The translations under genes were made by a program, and so were the position numbers. Positions 1 through 10,527 of a stretch of 45,458 nucleotides of DNA are shown here, piece by piece. Each line of letters opens with the position of its first letter. The stretch's first letter is position 1. Below the pieces are notes generated by a model that was not told the origin of the DNA, made no database searches, and saw only the letters and a program-made list of their open reading frames with translations. The stretch is from Fragilariopsis cylindrus CCMP1102. Lineage: Eukaryota > Bacillariophyta > Bacillariophyceae > Bacillariales > Bacillariaceae. Location of the stretch: the NCBI GenBank assembly GCA_900095095.1, contig FMBT01000577.1:1-45458 (forward strand). Reading direction: 5' to 3'.

Positions 1-786
1 GAAGAACATTCCAGCACCAAAGACAGCATCGATTAGGTGATAATCGGCTTTGGATTTCTTCATTTCTCCCAACATTAGTTGCATCATGGTACTGTTGCTG
101 AAGTTGCACCCGATCATCTTCAATACCACCAGTCCCATTTTGGCTTTGAAACTAGCTCCAGGACCAACATTTTGCCCAGCATCCATCAAAACGGCTCCAA
201 CAAATTTATCTTGCATGTGTTCGAGCAAATAATATCCAATATAGGCTCCCAGTGATGCTCCTACGTAAATAAGTTTCTTACCTTGGGTCCAACTTTCATT
301 TTCTTTGAGGACCGATGTCAAACGTTTCTTTGCTAGATTCGAGTGTTAGCGGTGTATCCACCATGGATCCGTGACCGGGAAGATCCCACGAGATGGAGGA
401 ATGTCCATATCGTTTTTTCAATTCCTTCGCTTGAGGAGCAAACAATTGTCGGCAGCCAGACGCTCCATGAGAAATACCCAAACAATATCGCTGCTGCTGC
501 CGCCCTCGATGGTATCATAGGTTTTTGAGAAATCGATGGTGGAAGCTATTTCAAAACAAGATTTGCAATACTGCTTCATCGTTCCTGCCTGTGGATCGTC
601 ATTATTACCTCCATCTTCATCATCCGGTTTTCCAATAATGAGTGGACGCTTTCCGTAGCAGGTCGAGCACAGTTGACCTTTGCATTCATCACAAGCAAAG
701 TCGTTCTTATCCCAGAGTGAACACACAGATATAGATCGTCCCAGCACAGTCTGGCAATCTTTACAGCATCTTTTAGTATCGGTCAT
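1..786 (-). CDS. Zinc-finger / alpha-beta hydrolase protein, 3' end beyond window, two frame breaks
   Basis: The ATG is at 786. Residues 7-77 hold four CxxC pairs (C8/C11, C32/C35, C40/C43, C74/C77), an arrangement like a two-zinc FYVE/PHD-type finger. The reading then passes into an alpha/beta hydrolase fold. It has an HGASGC oxyanion-type motif (about 462-480), a DLPGHG loop, and the nucleophile elbow G-A-S-L-G (Ser codon at 253-255). It stays open to base 1, so the acid and His of the triad are outside the window. Two single-base shifts are needed: one near 480-490 (finger into HGASGC) and one near 310-345 (after SSKE/into KKRLTSVL). There is no room for an intron at either site, so this is a pseudogene or, more likely, sequence error. 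The hydrolase fold is well supported. The substrate and the fusion's role are unknown. Confidence 0.72.
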
Positions 787-1468
787 CGTTGCATTTCGTG
801 TCGTATCTTCAGATGGGGGAGTAGGAAACGCGATGAAGCAATTCGTAGCTTTGGAATATTGTTTTATGAGCTCTTGATAATAACGTTGTTATGTTGTTCT
901 TATTTCTCATGACATCAAACACAATCATCAAAGTAGCTTTTAATCGTGGAGTAGGCAGTAGCACAGTCTCGCTCTACTGTCCTTCCTGTTGAATTCACTG
1001 TGGTATGTGGGCTCTTGATAATTAATCTTGTTGTGTTGTTATTTTTTATGACATGTTTAATCGTGGATACTAGTAGGCAAGGAAAGGCAGATCAGAACAA
1101 ATGAAAATTCGATTCACGAATGTTGCTACGGTATCCGCGCGTGCTACGAAGGGTAGGGGTATCCCCTTTTGATACCCGCTTTGTAAAAAAGCAGGTATGG
1201 GGTAGAGTACCCACTTTTGCAAAAATAAACATGATTATTAATTTGCGACCAGCCCCCATGATATTTACAGTGCCGGAAGGCCCTGGATACGGTTTTTGTC
1301 GCACGTTGTTGTGTCATTAATGATTGAAAATTCAAATGCAATTGCTTCAAAAAAAAAAAAAGCAAGAACAAAGGGATACTTACTAACCGACAAGAAAGGA
1401 TCAAAGAAATGCACCAAAGCTGAGTACATTAAAAAAACAAGAAGAAGAAAAAAGAAGGAAACGAAACG
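787..1468. other. Intergenic, no gene; local inverted repeats
   Basis: I see no convincing coding sequence. At about 1148-1220 there are short complementary motifs (ggggtatcccc, then gatacccgctt facing aagcaggtat) that could fold into hairpins. The stretch just before 1469 is purine-rich (AAGAAGAAA type) and probably forms the promoter and 5' leader of the downstream gene. Confidence 0.5.
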
Positions 1469-1811
1469 ATGGCGATTACGGCAACGACAACGACAACGCC
1501 AAGGGCAACGCCAAGGGCAACGACAGTGACAACGACACAAACAACGGCAACGGCACAACCAACGGTACAACGACAACTACAACGCTTGTTAATATATTCT
1601 ATTGTAGTTGGTATTTTTGCACTTATATGGTGGATAATTCTTATTCAATTTGCAATAGAAGCAATACAAGATCAAAGGACTGATGGTTTTATATTTTATT
1701 TTTTTACTATTTACAGTTTTATAATTTCTTACCTTACTGTTATTATTAGCAATATTTATATCTTTTATCTAACAACAACTGCAATCAAAAAAGAACAACA
1801 ACTCGGTGATG

Positions 1812-1867
<56 letters not shown>

Positions 1868-2137
1868 TATAATAACAACAGCAACAACAATTATAATAAC
1901 AACAACAACAACAATAATAATAATAATAACAATTATAGTAACAATAACGATCGTTGCTCACTACAATCTATATGTACATCATGGTGTGTGGTTGGGTCAC
2001 ATTTGTTTGTTACATTAAATAGTTTTGCTGGAATTATAGTAACTATTTTTAGTAATTATACTATTGACCCGTTCAGTATAGATGATGGCTTCATATTTGG
2101 TCTGGAGGTATCTAAAACAATATCGATTATTAACTAG
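1469..2137 (+). CDS. Asn-repeat membrane protein, unknown function
   Basis: This is a 222-residue open frame from a clear ATG. A Thr-rich N-terminus (residues 1-35, built of ACG/ACA triplets) is followed by hydrophobic segments at about 39-62 (IVVGIFALIWWIILIQ) and 73-100. Then comes a hydrophilic loop with more than 30 Asn residues (about 119-165), and a third hydrophobic segment near 175-195 (SHLFVTLNSFAGIIVTIF). The Asn run is encoded by a near-perfect (AAC)n array with AAT interruptions, so its length is probably polymorphic. I do not recognise a family. The three membrane spans outside the repeat argue that the frame is real rather than a microsatellite shadow. Confidence 0.55.
1813..1935 (+). 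repeat. (AAC)n trinucleotide microsatellite inside the coding frame
   Basis: About 18 AAC units run without interruption, followed by mixed AAC/AAT/TAT units. They encode the polyasparagine loop of the membrane protein at 1469-2137. Confidence 0.9.
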
Positions 2138-2411
2138 TACGAGTAGTAATTCATCGTCACTAGGTCCTATCATCATCATTCGATGATAACAACAACAGTA
2201 ATAACAATAATAATGACAATGACAAATAGTATAGGATAGGATATATATATATATATATTTATAAAATAACGAATTATAAATATCACATTTTACTTGTCAA
2301 TTATAGATAATGCCTCCCGCAATATTGATCTGGTGTGCAAAGGTATCCGAATAATATCGAACAATAATGGTGTCTTCTAGCTAGTATAGTATGGCCTTCA
2401 AAACACTTACT

Positions 2412-2696
2412 TTATTCATTCGTGTCCAAACTTTCTCCATAGACAAGGACCGAAATTAATCTAAGAAGTCTCATCCGTGCATCATCAGCGGCTTGCTGTG
2501 CTTCTTGTTCAGCTTGCTTCTGTTCCTCGTTGTCGTTATTCATGTTGACGTCGTCCATGAAGGCTTCGTCTGCTTTATTGCTTTCTTCTTTTTGTGCTGT
2601 TGCGATGTTGCTACTGTTGTTGATGTTCTCAGTTCTCAACGCGAGGAAAGTGCGCAAAAGTCTTAGCGCGAAAAAAAAACAATTGAATAACACCAC
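2412..2696 (-). CDS. Possible small acidic/coiled-coil protein or 3' exon
   Basis: An open minus frame ends at 2412. It has no in-frame ATG at its apparent start, so it would need an upstream exon or a start above 2696. The last about 60 residues look protein-like: acidic, then Gln/Ala-rich (EQEAQQAADDARMRLLRLIS), predicted helical. The upper part runs through a poly-T tract and may be untranslated. The opposite strand also has a hydrophobic frame from an ATG near 2542, so strand assignment is uncertain. No family is recognised. Confidence 0.25.
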   Translation of the reverse strand: MVLFNCFFFALRLLRTFLALRTENINNSSNIATAQKEESNKADEAFMDDVNMNNDNEEQKQAEQEAQQAADDARMRLLRLISVLVYGESLDTNE

Positions 2697-2920
2697 TAAG
2701 CAAAGATGTTGATACTTTTGTAGATCCTCTTGTAGAGTATGGTATGTATAGATTTCATGATGGATAGTACCACTGCTTGTGTGTATTATACTACAATATA
2801 TTAAAGTTGGGATTTTGAGATAATCTAGTATACGTGTTACTACTTATTTTACTGCAACTACGACTTTTTTTCTTAATAATTATATTGTAGATTTTTTGTT
2901 CTTCCTTGTTTTTAATTTAT

Positions 2921-5025
2921 TTAATAGCGGCCTCCTCCCATTCCAGCACCTCCACCACTACCACCTCCACGTGACATTGCTGATCGCCTCTTCGATTGTT
3001 TACTTACAGCAGCATGAATAGATGATTCGATCATACCGACCATCGTAAAAACACCACCAATGATAGCGAATAAAGATGTTACATATTCATACCATCTTCG
3101 TGATTCTTTACGATACGTTACAGATATAGGACTTAAATCGTAAACAAATTTAGCCTTTCGGTCGAGGGAAAGATATTATGGATGAAAGTAGAACAGCAAA
3201 AAGAGGAGAAAAACGTCAGTTAGGCACGAAAGCAATACATGCACTTGAGATTTTATACAACACAATACAATTACAAGAACAAGAACAGTAACAAGAACAA
3301 TATCATACCTCGGGGACCATATCAGCCTTATAATATGATAATTGTGTACTTGGTATGATTTGATATAGGTTCACACCTGGTGAAATTGTTGTTATAACTT
3401 TTAAGTAATGATGATAACTTTCATGTAAATTATTTGTTGTATACGTATTACCATCCATTGGTGATAATTTTGATTGTACATTCTCTGGTAACGACATAGC
3501 ACCAGCTCGTGCAATACCAGGATAACCAATACTTAAAGAATTTACCATATGACTCACATTTGTTAAATGTGGTGATAAATCATGATGTTTGGATCTAGCG
3601 AGGATATGAAAATTACCAGGTACACGATCTAATAACAGATGTCCCGATAATTGACAACCAGGATGATCTGATTCTTTCCATTCATTATATAATCGATTAT
3701 TATTCTTTTTATCATTCTTCCTTTTATATTCTTCCAGATCCACACCCATATATTCCTTGGCAGTTTCATGGGCTGTATGAAGCGTCCGAATTGGTTCACC
3801 TTCATCACCAACAGTAAGCATAGCTGATTTATGTTGTTCTTCCATATGTTTTAACCAGTCCACCATCTAACGTTTAAGTAGAATGCGATGCGATGCAATG
3901 ATAAAGCGTTTTTTAAGTGAGAGAGAGAAATAATTAAATCAAAACACGTATTATTGTTGCGTAGGGAATTTTTAACAAAAAAGATGCCCCAAAGAAAGCA
4001 AAATCGGTGAAGCGATACCCGTATGACAAAAAAATAAACAGGAAGGGAGCCAAAATGAGTTTCCCGAACGTAACGAAAGCTGGAATAGAATAGAACAGAA
4101 CAACAACAAAAATATGGTATATAACTAAAAACTTATAAACAACTTACCTCCATCACAGTACGATGACCTTTATAATCGGAACCACCCGGTAATGTTTTAC
4201 CATCAATAAATAAACGTAATGTGGGATAGGCACGAATTTCTTCTTCTTGATTACATAAAAATTTATGATCGACACAATCTACTTTGGCAATAATCACCGG
4301 TATATTCACCGATACCGCATGTTGAAAATCTTCATCACTATAATTGTGATGTTGTTGATCTTTTCTTTTGCATTTGCTGCATCTTCTTCTTGTTGATCTT
4401 CTACAATAGTAATCGATGCTTCGGTCATCACTTCTGCTAATGCTTCCCATGTGGTGCTAGGTCTTACAATGGGAACACCAACTGGCAAAGAAATCTACAA
4501 AGACATAATCATAATTCTTTTATATTCTTCAATTGTTATAGGTGTGAATGTGATAGCATCCTCACCATCTTCGTGTAATTCTGCTAATGTTTCTTTGATA
4601 TCCACATCAAATAATGTTATATCCTTTTGATTTCTATTCCGTCCCTTATAACCTTTCCGTACACCCTTATTATCAATATTCCATTTGGTCACATGGGCTG
4701 TTACATTTTGATCGGTACCTAATACCGAAACAACATCAATGACAGCATAATCACAGGATAAATCAGTCATGGTGATATTAAAATTTAACCGTATATTATT
4801 TTTATAATTCGAGGCTTGACCAATTCCCATATCTTCTGCTGTGGTGGTAATGGTATTGGCTTGATCACGTTTATAATCTAATGCTAAATCTGTCACCAAT
4901 TTGGTGGTAAAATAAGCTTTGGTTTCCCAGATAAATAATACTATCATTAATACTAAACTTAAATAACTTAATAGTGATCCACGTCTTGTACCTTCCATTA
5001 AATCCATTGGAATTTTACGATACAT
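2921..5025 (-). CDS. PDI-C type ER protein: ERGIC N-domain, thioredoxin, Erv46 C-domain
   Basis: This is a multi-exon gene matching plant PDIL5-3/5-4 architecture, in which a thioredoxin domain sits between the halves of an Erv46/ERGIC protein. The N-terminus has YRKIP, typical of ERGIC proteins, then a membrane span (LSLVLMIVLFIW). The thioredoxin domain carries FFASWCSHCK, with active-site CSHC at 4467-4478, and the cis-Pro YPTLRLF. Exon 2 (3309-3866) and exon 3 (2921-3154) give the luminal Erv domain and the closing YDLSPISV plus a second span (FAIIGGVFTMVG). The tail is Gly-rich. Introns are 3867-4147 (gtaagt...ag) and 3155-3308 (gtatga...ag). At least four single-base frame breaks fall between about 4340 and 4500, around the CSHC motif, while all motifs survive. 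Role by family: oxidative folding and cargo handling in the ER-Golgi cycle. The total is about 555 residues. Confidence 0.85.
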
Positions 5026-5802
5026 ATCAATATGAGATTGCCATAATGGTGGTCGACGTGTCTGGATGTCCTGGTCCTGCCATTATTCTTCTTTGTGTTT
5101 TTTACTGTTTGCTGTTTCACTGTTTACTGTTTACTGTTTACTGTACTTCGTCGTTACGTTACGTTACGTCCTTATATACACGTTGGCTTTATTCGTTTTC
5201 TCTCGTTGTATAAGAAATTGTCTGAATTTCTTCTTCCCCGTGCAATACAACAGCAAGAAAATTCAATGAGCCGAAATATGATTTACAGTAGTTGTAGGAA
5301 TCGGCAAAAGACAGGCGTGCGTATGGTATGACCAAGAGAGATGGAATGGAAAGATTGTTCACGGAATCAAATTCAATCAATCTATTGGAGTTATTATTGC
5401 TTCTACAAATCTATGATGACCCTTTCTTACTTCTCGATGAAGTAAGTTTGGCGTATGGGCGATTTCATCTACAGTAGTAGAGAGTAGCGCGCGCGTTACT
5501 ACTAGCGTACATCTGTACTGCTGTATAAATAATAATAAATACTGCAGGCAACACACACTACTTTTCGCATGCGAAGTCGGCGGCCAGACGCTCGACAACT
5601 TGCCTTCTTCGACACACAACGACAGCACAACGTGAAACTGTACGACAAGCACAACAACGAGCAAGCAAGAAGAAAAAGCGGCAATATCGAAATACCGGTA
5701 ACATCACAAACATAAATACAACCTTGAAAAAGGCAACAACAGGGAATACCGTAGACGCGTAACAACAACTGCGCTCTTCTCTAACTACAGTACCGGTAGA
5801 CG
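5026..5802. other. Divergent intergenic region
   Basis: No gene is seen. It lies between the 5' ends of the PDI-C gene (-) and the basic protein gene (+), so it probably carries both promoters. It contains the short repeats ctgtttactgttta (about 5105-5142) and cgttacgttacgttac (about 5152-5168), and a cgcgcgc patch near 5488. Confidence 0.5.
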
Positions 5803-6992
5803 ATGATGAATCCTTCTAGTAGGAGTAAATGTGTTGGTTTACTATCAAGACGATTTTCAAGTTTAGCCTTGTCTATTTCGTCAACAACGTCGACGACTAT
5901 TGCAACTACAAAAACTGCAAATAAATCATTTTCGACGTTGGCGTGGAAATTGAGAAACAGTAACAGTAGTAGTAGTATCGCGACTCTACCACCAACAGCA
6001 ACAGCAATGATGATGACAAACAACAAAACAACAAAACTACTACTCAATATCAATATCAACAACAACGAACAAAAGTTTCTAATCGTAAGGTTATTGATGC
6101 TAAGAATGCAAAACGATTAAAGATTCAACAAAAGAAAAAGAAAGGAAATGGTTTGAAGGTGCGTGAGTTTTTAAGTTCTTTTTTTATTTTTTTCTATATA
6201 ACATAACGCTGATCAATCTATTTAATTTTTTTTGTGAAACTAACTATTTGAAATATTATTTGTTTGTTTGTTTTGTCGTAACACTAATACAAAAATAAAA
6301 TAGACCACTACAGCTACTGCTGCCTGTGGAAGGAGAAGGGGGTGAAGGAGAAGGAGAAACAGATACCGAGTCATCTACGTCATCATCCACACCATTTTTA
6401 CAACATGCCGAATGGGTGAAATTTCAACAATCGATTACTGTCGATGGATTTCAAACAGGACAAACCACACCGCACAGTATTAAAAAAATCACGTGGTGGG
6501 AAACAAGCACGTCGAAAACGTGAAAAGGAATTAGCACGACTTGGTGGAGATGGATTAGTAGAGAGTAGCTTAGCAGGGTCAGGACAACAAAAAATATCCG
6601 CGGTCGCTGCTAAATTTCCTGCATTGCGATATTCCGTCGAAGAAACAGAAGAATTATTAAAATTAGCCTATGCGACCTTACCCACACGAACTGGGAAACG
6701 TGGTACACGTAATTTAAAACGACAAGCCAATCGTTGGAAAATTGTACGAAAAATTCGTAGTGATTATAAAGCACAATTATTACGTGCCCATTATCGTCGA
6801 ATGTTACAACGGAAATATAAACGTGATCGTACCAAAGTTGCGATGCACGATGCCGTCGATCAACGTCAATCTGATTTAGAGTATCAAGGTCAAGTATTAC
6901 AAAGATGGAGGAATATGAGTATTAATAATAATGGCAATAGCAGTAGTAGTGGTGAATTCAGTAGTAGTGACCTAGAGGAAAACAAAATCTAA
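5803..6992 (+). CDS. Very basic protein, probable organellar (ribosome-like) protein, one intron, frame breaks
   Basis: The ATG at 5803 opens a Ser/Arg-rich leader (SRRFSSLALSIS) that looks like a mitochondrial presequence. A run of low-complexity Asn/Thr follows. Exon 1 ends KGNGLK at 6158, and the intron is 6159-6303 (gtgcgt...tag). Exon 2 encodes an acidic Gly/Glu patch, then a strongly basic helical domain (RGGKQARRKREKELARL; TGKRGTRNLKRQANRW; QLLRAHYRRMLQRKYKRDR). The stop is at 6992. Two single-base shifts are needed, near 6070-6080 and near 6470. The basic part resembles the stramenopile mitochondrial ribosome-associated or RNA-binding protein style, but I cannot name a family, so the organelle assignment is inference from the leader and charge. 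Confidence 0.55.
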
Positions 6993-7929
6993 AAAGTGAG
7001 AGAGAATACACAAACAAAGAAAAATAATAAATAAAAAAAATACTTTGCTATACCTATTTATCTTTTACAACTCAAAGAATTCCAAAATAATAGGCATCGA
7101 AGTATTAACAAGAGGTATTGTTCTGTCCCGTTCGCATCCCACCTTTCTCTTTTCCCGATACTGTACAACATGAATGAATCAATCAATCATCTATTTCTAT
7201 TCTATTCCAATGTTCTGATTTCGAAGAAGAAGGAAATATCAGTCTGTGTCTTAGTAAAGTAGAAGTGTGGTACTGTAGAAACATGTCCATAATATCCAAT
7301 ACAGTATAAAATACAGCGTCTTTTTATCTTCATTTTCCTAGGATTGTCGATGACATTACACGCTCTTCCGATGGAATATAGAGTGAGTATGATGCTACTA
7401 AACTATTCTGTACAGTACGCATATAGCGTACAAATAATAATTGCTGAAAATGAAAGAAAGGGTATCGTGCCATCCTCATGCATTATTTACTATAGTCTAT
7501 ATATCTGAACTTGTTTGTTATTATTTTATTTATTTTTATCAACTAGCCGTGCGCCGTAACTTAGTTGAGCGAGTTCAAAATAGGTAGTAAAAATAGGTGG
7601 TATGATCGATCCGTATAGCCTTTTTCATCTATAAAGAGACTTCCATTTGTTCTTCTTGTATTCTTTTCCTCGATTGATTGATCATTCATCATTTGAATCA
7701 ATTATTGAACACCAGCCTGGCCACCCAGTTCCTATTTTTGTGAAGGTCAAGAAGAAGAACAGCAACAGAAGCAAAAGCAAAAATAGTCATCATCGAGTTA
7801 ATAGTCATCAATTTTAATAATAGGCAGATATGAGAAACGGCAATTCATGAAAAATAAAAAGACAATACAAAAAAACAGATACAAAACACATACAAACAAA
7901 CAAAAAAGGATGTATCAATTAACAAAGTA
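6993..7929. other. Intergenic between convergent 3' ends, no gene seen
   Basis: This holds the 3' flanks of the basic protein gene (+) and the ferritin gene (-). It is AT-rich with many stops in all frames. I see no RNA gene or repeat array. Confidence 0.5.
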
Positions 7930-8787
7930 TCAACTACTTACGAGATCTAAGGAACGTAATAAACCAGGCGTACGATTTTCGTCTATTCAATATACGGAGG
8001 ATGAAGAAAAGAGGTGTAGAAGGTGAGAGGGAAGACTTATTAATAGGAGGTTCTGTTTTCCAATAGGTACGTCATCGAACAAGTAAGTGTGGTACGGTAC
8101 AAGTAATATTATAAACGTACCACGAACTTTTGCTAATATACCACCAATCTTATCTTCTTCATTGACTTGACCCATATGGAATGGATTTAAGAATGCAAGC
8201 ACTGCATAATCATGACAATTATTTGCAGCTTCTGCTAAATTCAAGAGAGAACGTGTATTTGATTTTTCTAGTTCTAAAATTGATTGCCATACATCTTCAG
8301 GTGTAGTCCACTCTGTTAAACTTGGTGGGGCTGGTATGGTTTGTAATGAAAGAGGTATATTCCGTTTGTTTGCAAAATCAACAAATGTTAACCCGTGTAC
8401 GCGTTCATCGTCTGATTCTGCTAACATATATGCTGCCATACCTTCCCAATCATTCGAATCAAACCAAATTGATGCACTTAAGTATGTTTGTGATGCAATA
8501 AATTCTTGTGTAACTTGATTATTAAATAAATCTAATAGTTCTTTTGATGGTCCCATAAGACTGTCTGTTGCTGTTGCTGCTAATAATGAAGACGTCGCAA
8601 AAGATAGTCGTGACGATGACGAAGTGGATATTGTGAAGGCGGTTACCATCATGATCGATGACGACGGTTCACCCCAACGTACTGCTTGTACTCCCAATGC
8701 TACAGCTAACACACTAAGAAAGAAAGACGACGACAACGAAGGTGATGATGACGACGAAGATGATGATGATGATGATGATCTCATCAT
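7930..8787 (-). CDS. Ferritin, plastid-targeted type
   Basis: The coding length is 720 nt (239 residues) in two exons, 8121-8787 and 7930-7982, with intron 7983-8120 (gtacgt...tag). Removing it gives an intact frame ending DENRTPGLLRSLDL plus three residues. The first about 80 residues are a Ser-rich leader with a hydrophobic core (FFLSVLAVALGV) and a TAFTIS site. This is the signal peptide plus A-F motif arrangement of diatom plastid import. The ferritin four-helix core starts near residue 83. Ferroxidase residues are visible: Glu in QEFIASQTYL, the Glu/His pair in ESDDERVHG, and Glu in QVNEEDKIG. The core closely follows the pennate-diatom ferritin type. Role: oxidising Fe(II) and storing it in a 24-mer. 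A second gt site (gtaagt at 7941) lies just before the stop, so a longer spliced C-terminus cannot be excluded. Confidence 0.95.
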
Positions 8788-9542
8788 GACTAAAGTTTTG
8801 GATTATTTCCTTTGAGATATCGGTCTGTTGTTTTGATCGAGGATGAAAATAATGTCAATAGAGCTACCGCGTAAAACCAGAATCATGGTGATGCGAAAAA
8901 GCAAGGAAAAGATATGCAAGTGCTTGTACGAAGAACAACATCGTTGACACCACGATGAATGCCTATCACTGTATACTTTTGACGTTTTTTGTGCGAAGAA
9001 CAACCGTTAAAATAAAAATATCGTTTTGAGCTTCCAAAGCACCCGCATTTGTTTTTTAGCGTTTAAAGAAAAGCTCGTGCTCAAAGGATGACTTTTAGAT
9101 CGCGCAAGAAAACGGCTGACGTACCTACAAAAGAATTTCTACTTGACCCGCAAATTTCGCTCAATTTTAAAATAAAAAAAATCTACCGAACCGTAAATTT
9201 CGATCAAATACAATTTATTGTTAAGTATGTTTTTATGGGACGGCTAACAAAACATAATAATATATCGCGTCGTTGAAATCTATAGTAATGCGCTAATAAT
9301 TAAATTTTTACATAGCACGATACTCTACCAGACATCAGCCATTCGTAATATTCACTACGACCTCGTATAACAAGTGATACTCTACGTAGTGTGTGAAAGA
9401 GCGAATGTACGGAAGAATCAAGTCGAGGGAAAAGGACCGGAAAGACTACATACTGAATAAGAAGTGCCATCATAAAAAAGAAAACCAACAAAACAAAACG
9501 AAAAGTAATAATAACAATAATACAATACAATAATAGTACAAA
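8788..9542. other. Divergent intergenic region upstream of ferritin
   Basis: No gene is seen. It separates the ferritin start (-) from the 9543 start (+). It holds one copy of a 34-bp dispersed repeat (9195-9228) that recurs twice beyond the next gene. Confidence 0.5.
9195..9228 (+). repeat. 34-bp dispersed repeat, copy 1
   Basis: The unit begins aaatttcgatcaaata and ends tttattgttaagtat. It matches 10080-10113 and 10120-10153 with one to three differences. Similarity continues past the unit into a ttttatgg(g/a)a(c/a)ggct segment that follows copies 1 and 3. Confidence 0.85.
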
Positions 9543-9978
9543 ATGACGATTACCAATTCTTTAGCACGATCATCTTGTACAAAATGTGTAGAAGTATTAC
9601 AAGAATTAGTTTCAGATTTGCAACAAGATAATGCTGGCGAGAATAATACAAATAATGACAACAATAATAAAAGTAACAGTAACAGTAACAGTAACAGTAA
9701 TACAAAGAATGAACCACCACCATTAACTCTTCTTAAGGCTATTGCTAGATCATCACATCAACAACGAAATGAATATGACCAATGGGGACAACAACAACGA
9801 CGACGTAATAATAATAATAATCGTCATGATCATCATCAACATCAGCATCGTCGTCACCAACAACAACATAATAATAAACCCAAAAAATCTGAGAAATTGA
9901 AAATGGTATACGATTAATAATACCAGTTGAAACAACATCACCAACATTAATGAAACGATGGACACAATTAGTACAAAT

Positions 9979-10009
<31 letters not shown>

Positions 10010-10079
10010 CAAGAAGAAACGTCATATATAATGACAACAACGATAATAATATCCTTGTTGCAAATAAAAAAATTCCCAT
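9543..10079 (+). CDS. Small Asn/Gln/His-rich protein of unknown function, probable frame break
   Basis: The ATG at 9543 begins an open frame to 9917. It has a helical Cys-containing start (CTKCVEVLQELVSDLQQ), a (Asn-Ser)n stretch, LTLLKAIARSS, and a Gln/His/Arg-rich tail. Just before the stop the +1 frame continues in protein-like style to 10079 (RLIIPVETTSPTLMKRW, then a run of nine Glu). This suggests a single-base break near 9905, with the Glu run belonging to the real C-terminus. No family is recognised. The gene sits between copies of the 34-bp repeat. Confidence 0.45.
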
Positions 10080-10153
10080 AAATTTCGATCAAATAAAATT
10101 TATTGTTAAGTATCCGTATAATTTCGGTTCAAATAAAATTTATTGTTAAGTAT
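10080..10153 (+). repeat. 34-bp dispersed repeat, copies 2 and 3 in tandem
   Basis: Copies lie at 10080-10113 and 10120-10153, separated by 6 bp. They are in the same orientation as the copy at 9195 and abut the end of the Glu-rich frame. Copy 3 is followed by ttaatgcctacggccttg. Confidence 0.85.
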
Positions 10154-10527
10154 TTTTTTATGGAAGGCTTAATGCCTACGGCCTTGTGTGTGGGTTGATA
10201 ACATAATTTGGCATGCTCATACTAAAAAGATAATAATAATATATAAGATATTACATTTATATTTGACTAGTATTGTACAGTTACAGTGTAGATGTTAAGT
10301 TTTTAAATAATTTATTATATCCAAACATCATACAGCATTCCCATCTCCCCTTTAAAAAAAAACATGTCGCTTTGCTTTGTTCTTTTCATTTTTCTTCGCC
10401 AGTTCCGTCGCGCCTTTTTCTAATATATGCTAATGAAGCAATTTATCACCCTAGCATTCCTATGCATACTAGCAGACAAGACAAGATACAACACACACTT
10501 GGCCTAACTCTTGACGTTGTTCCGATT
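10154..10527. other. Intergenic / 3' flank, no gene seen
   Basis: This is AT-rich sequence between the Glu-rich frame (+) and the end of the HA-domain gene (-). The minus frame that carries REMFELKSEQRQELGQ at about 10480-10540 may be the true C-terminus of the HA gene if a base is missing there. Confidence 0.4.

Noticed and set aside
1092..1404. Minus-strand frames over 1.1-1.4 kb
   Set aside because: No start, domain or splice logic. The region is better described as non-coding with hairpins.
9745..10092. Minus-strand hydrophobic frames opposite the Asn/His-rich gene
   Set aside because: They are shadows of triplet repeats (AAC/GAA read as Val/Leu/Ser runs).
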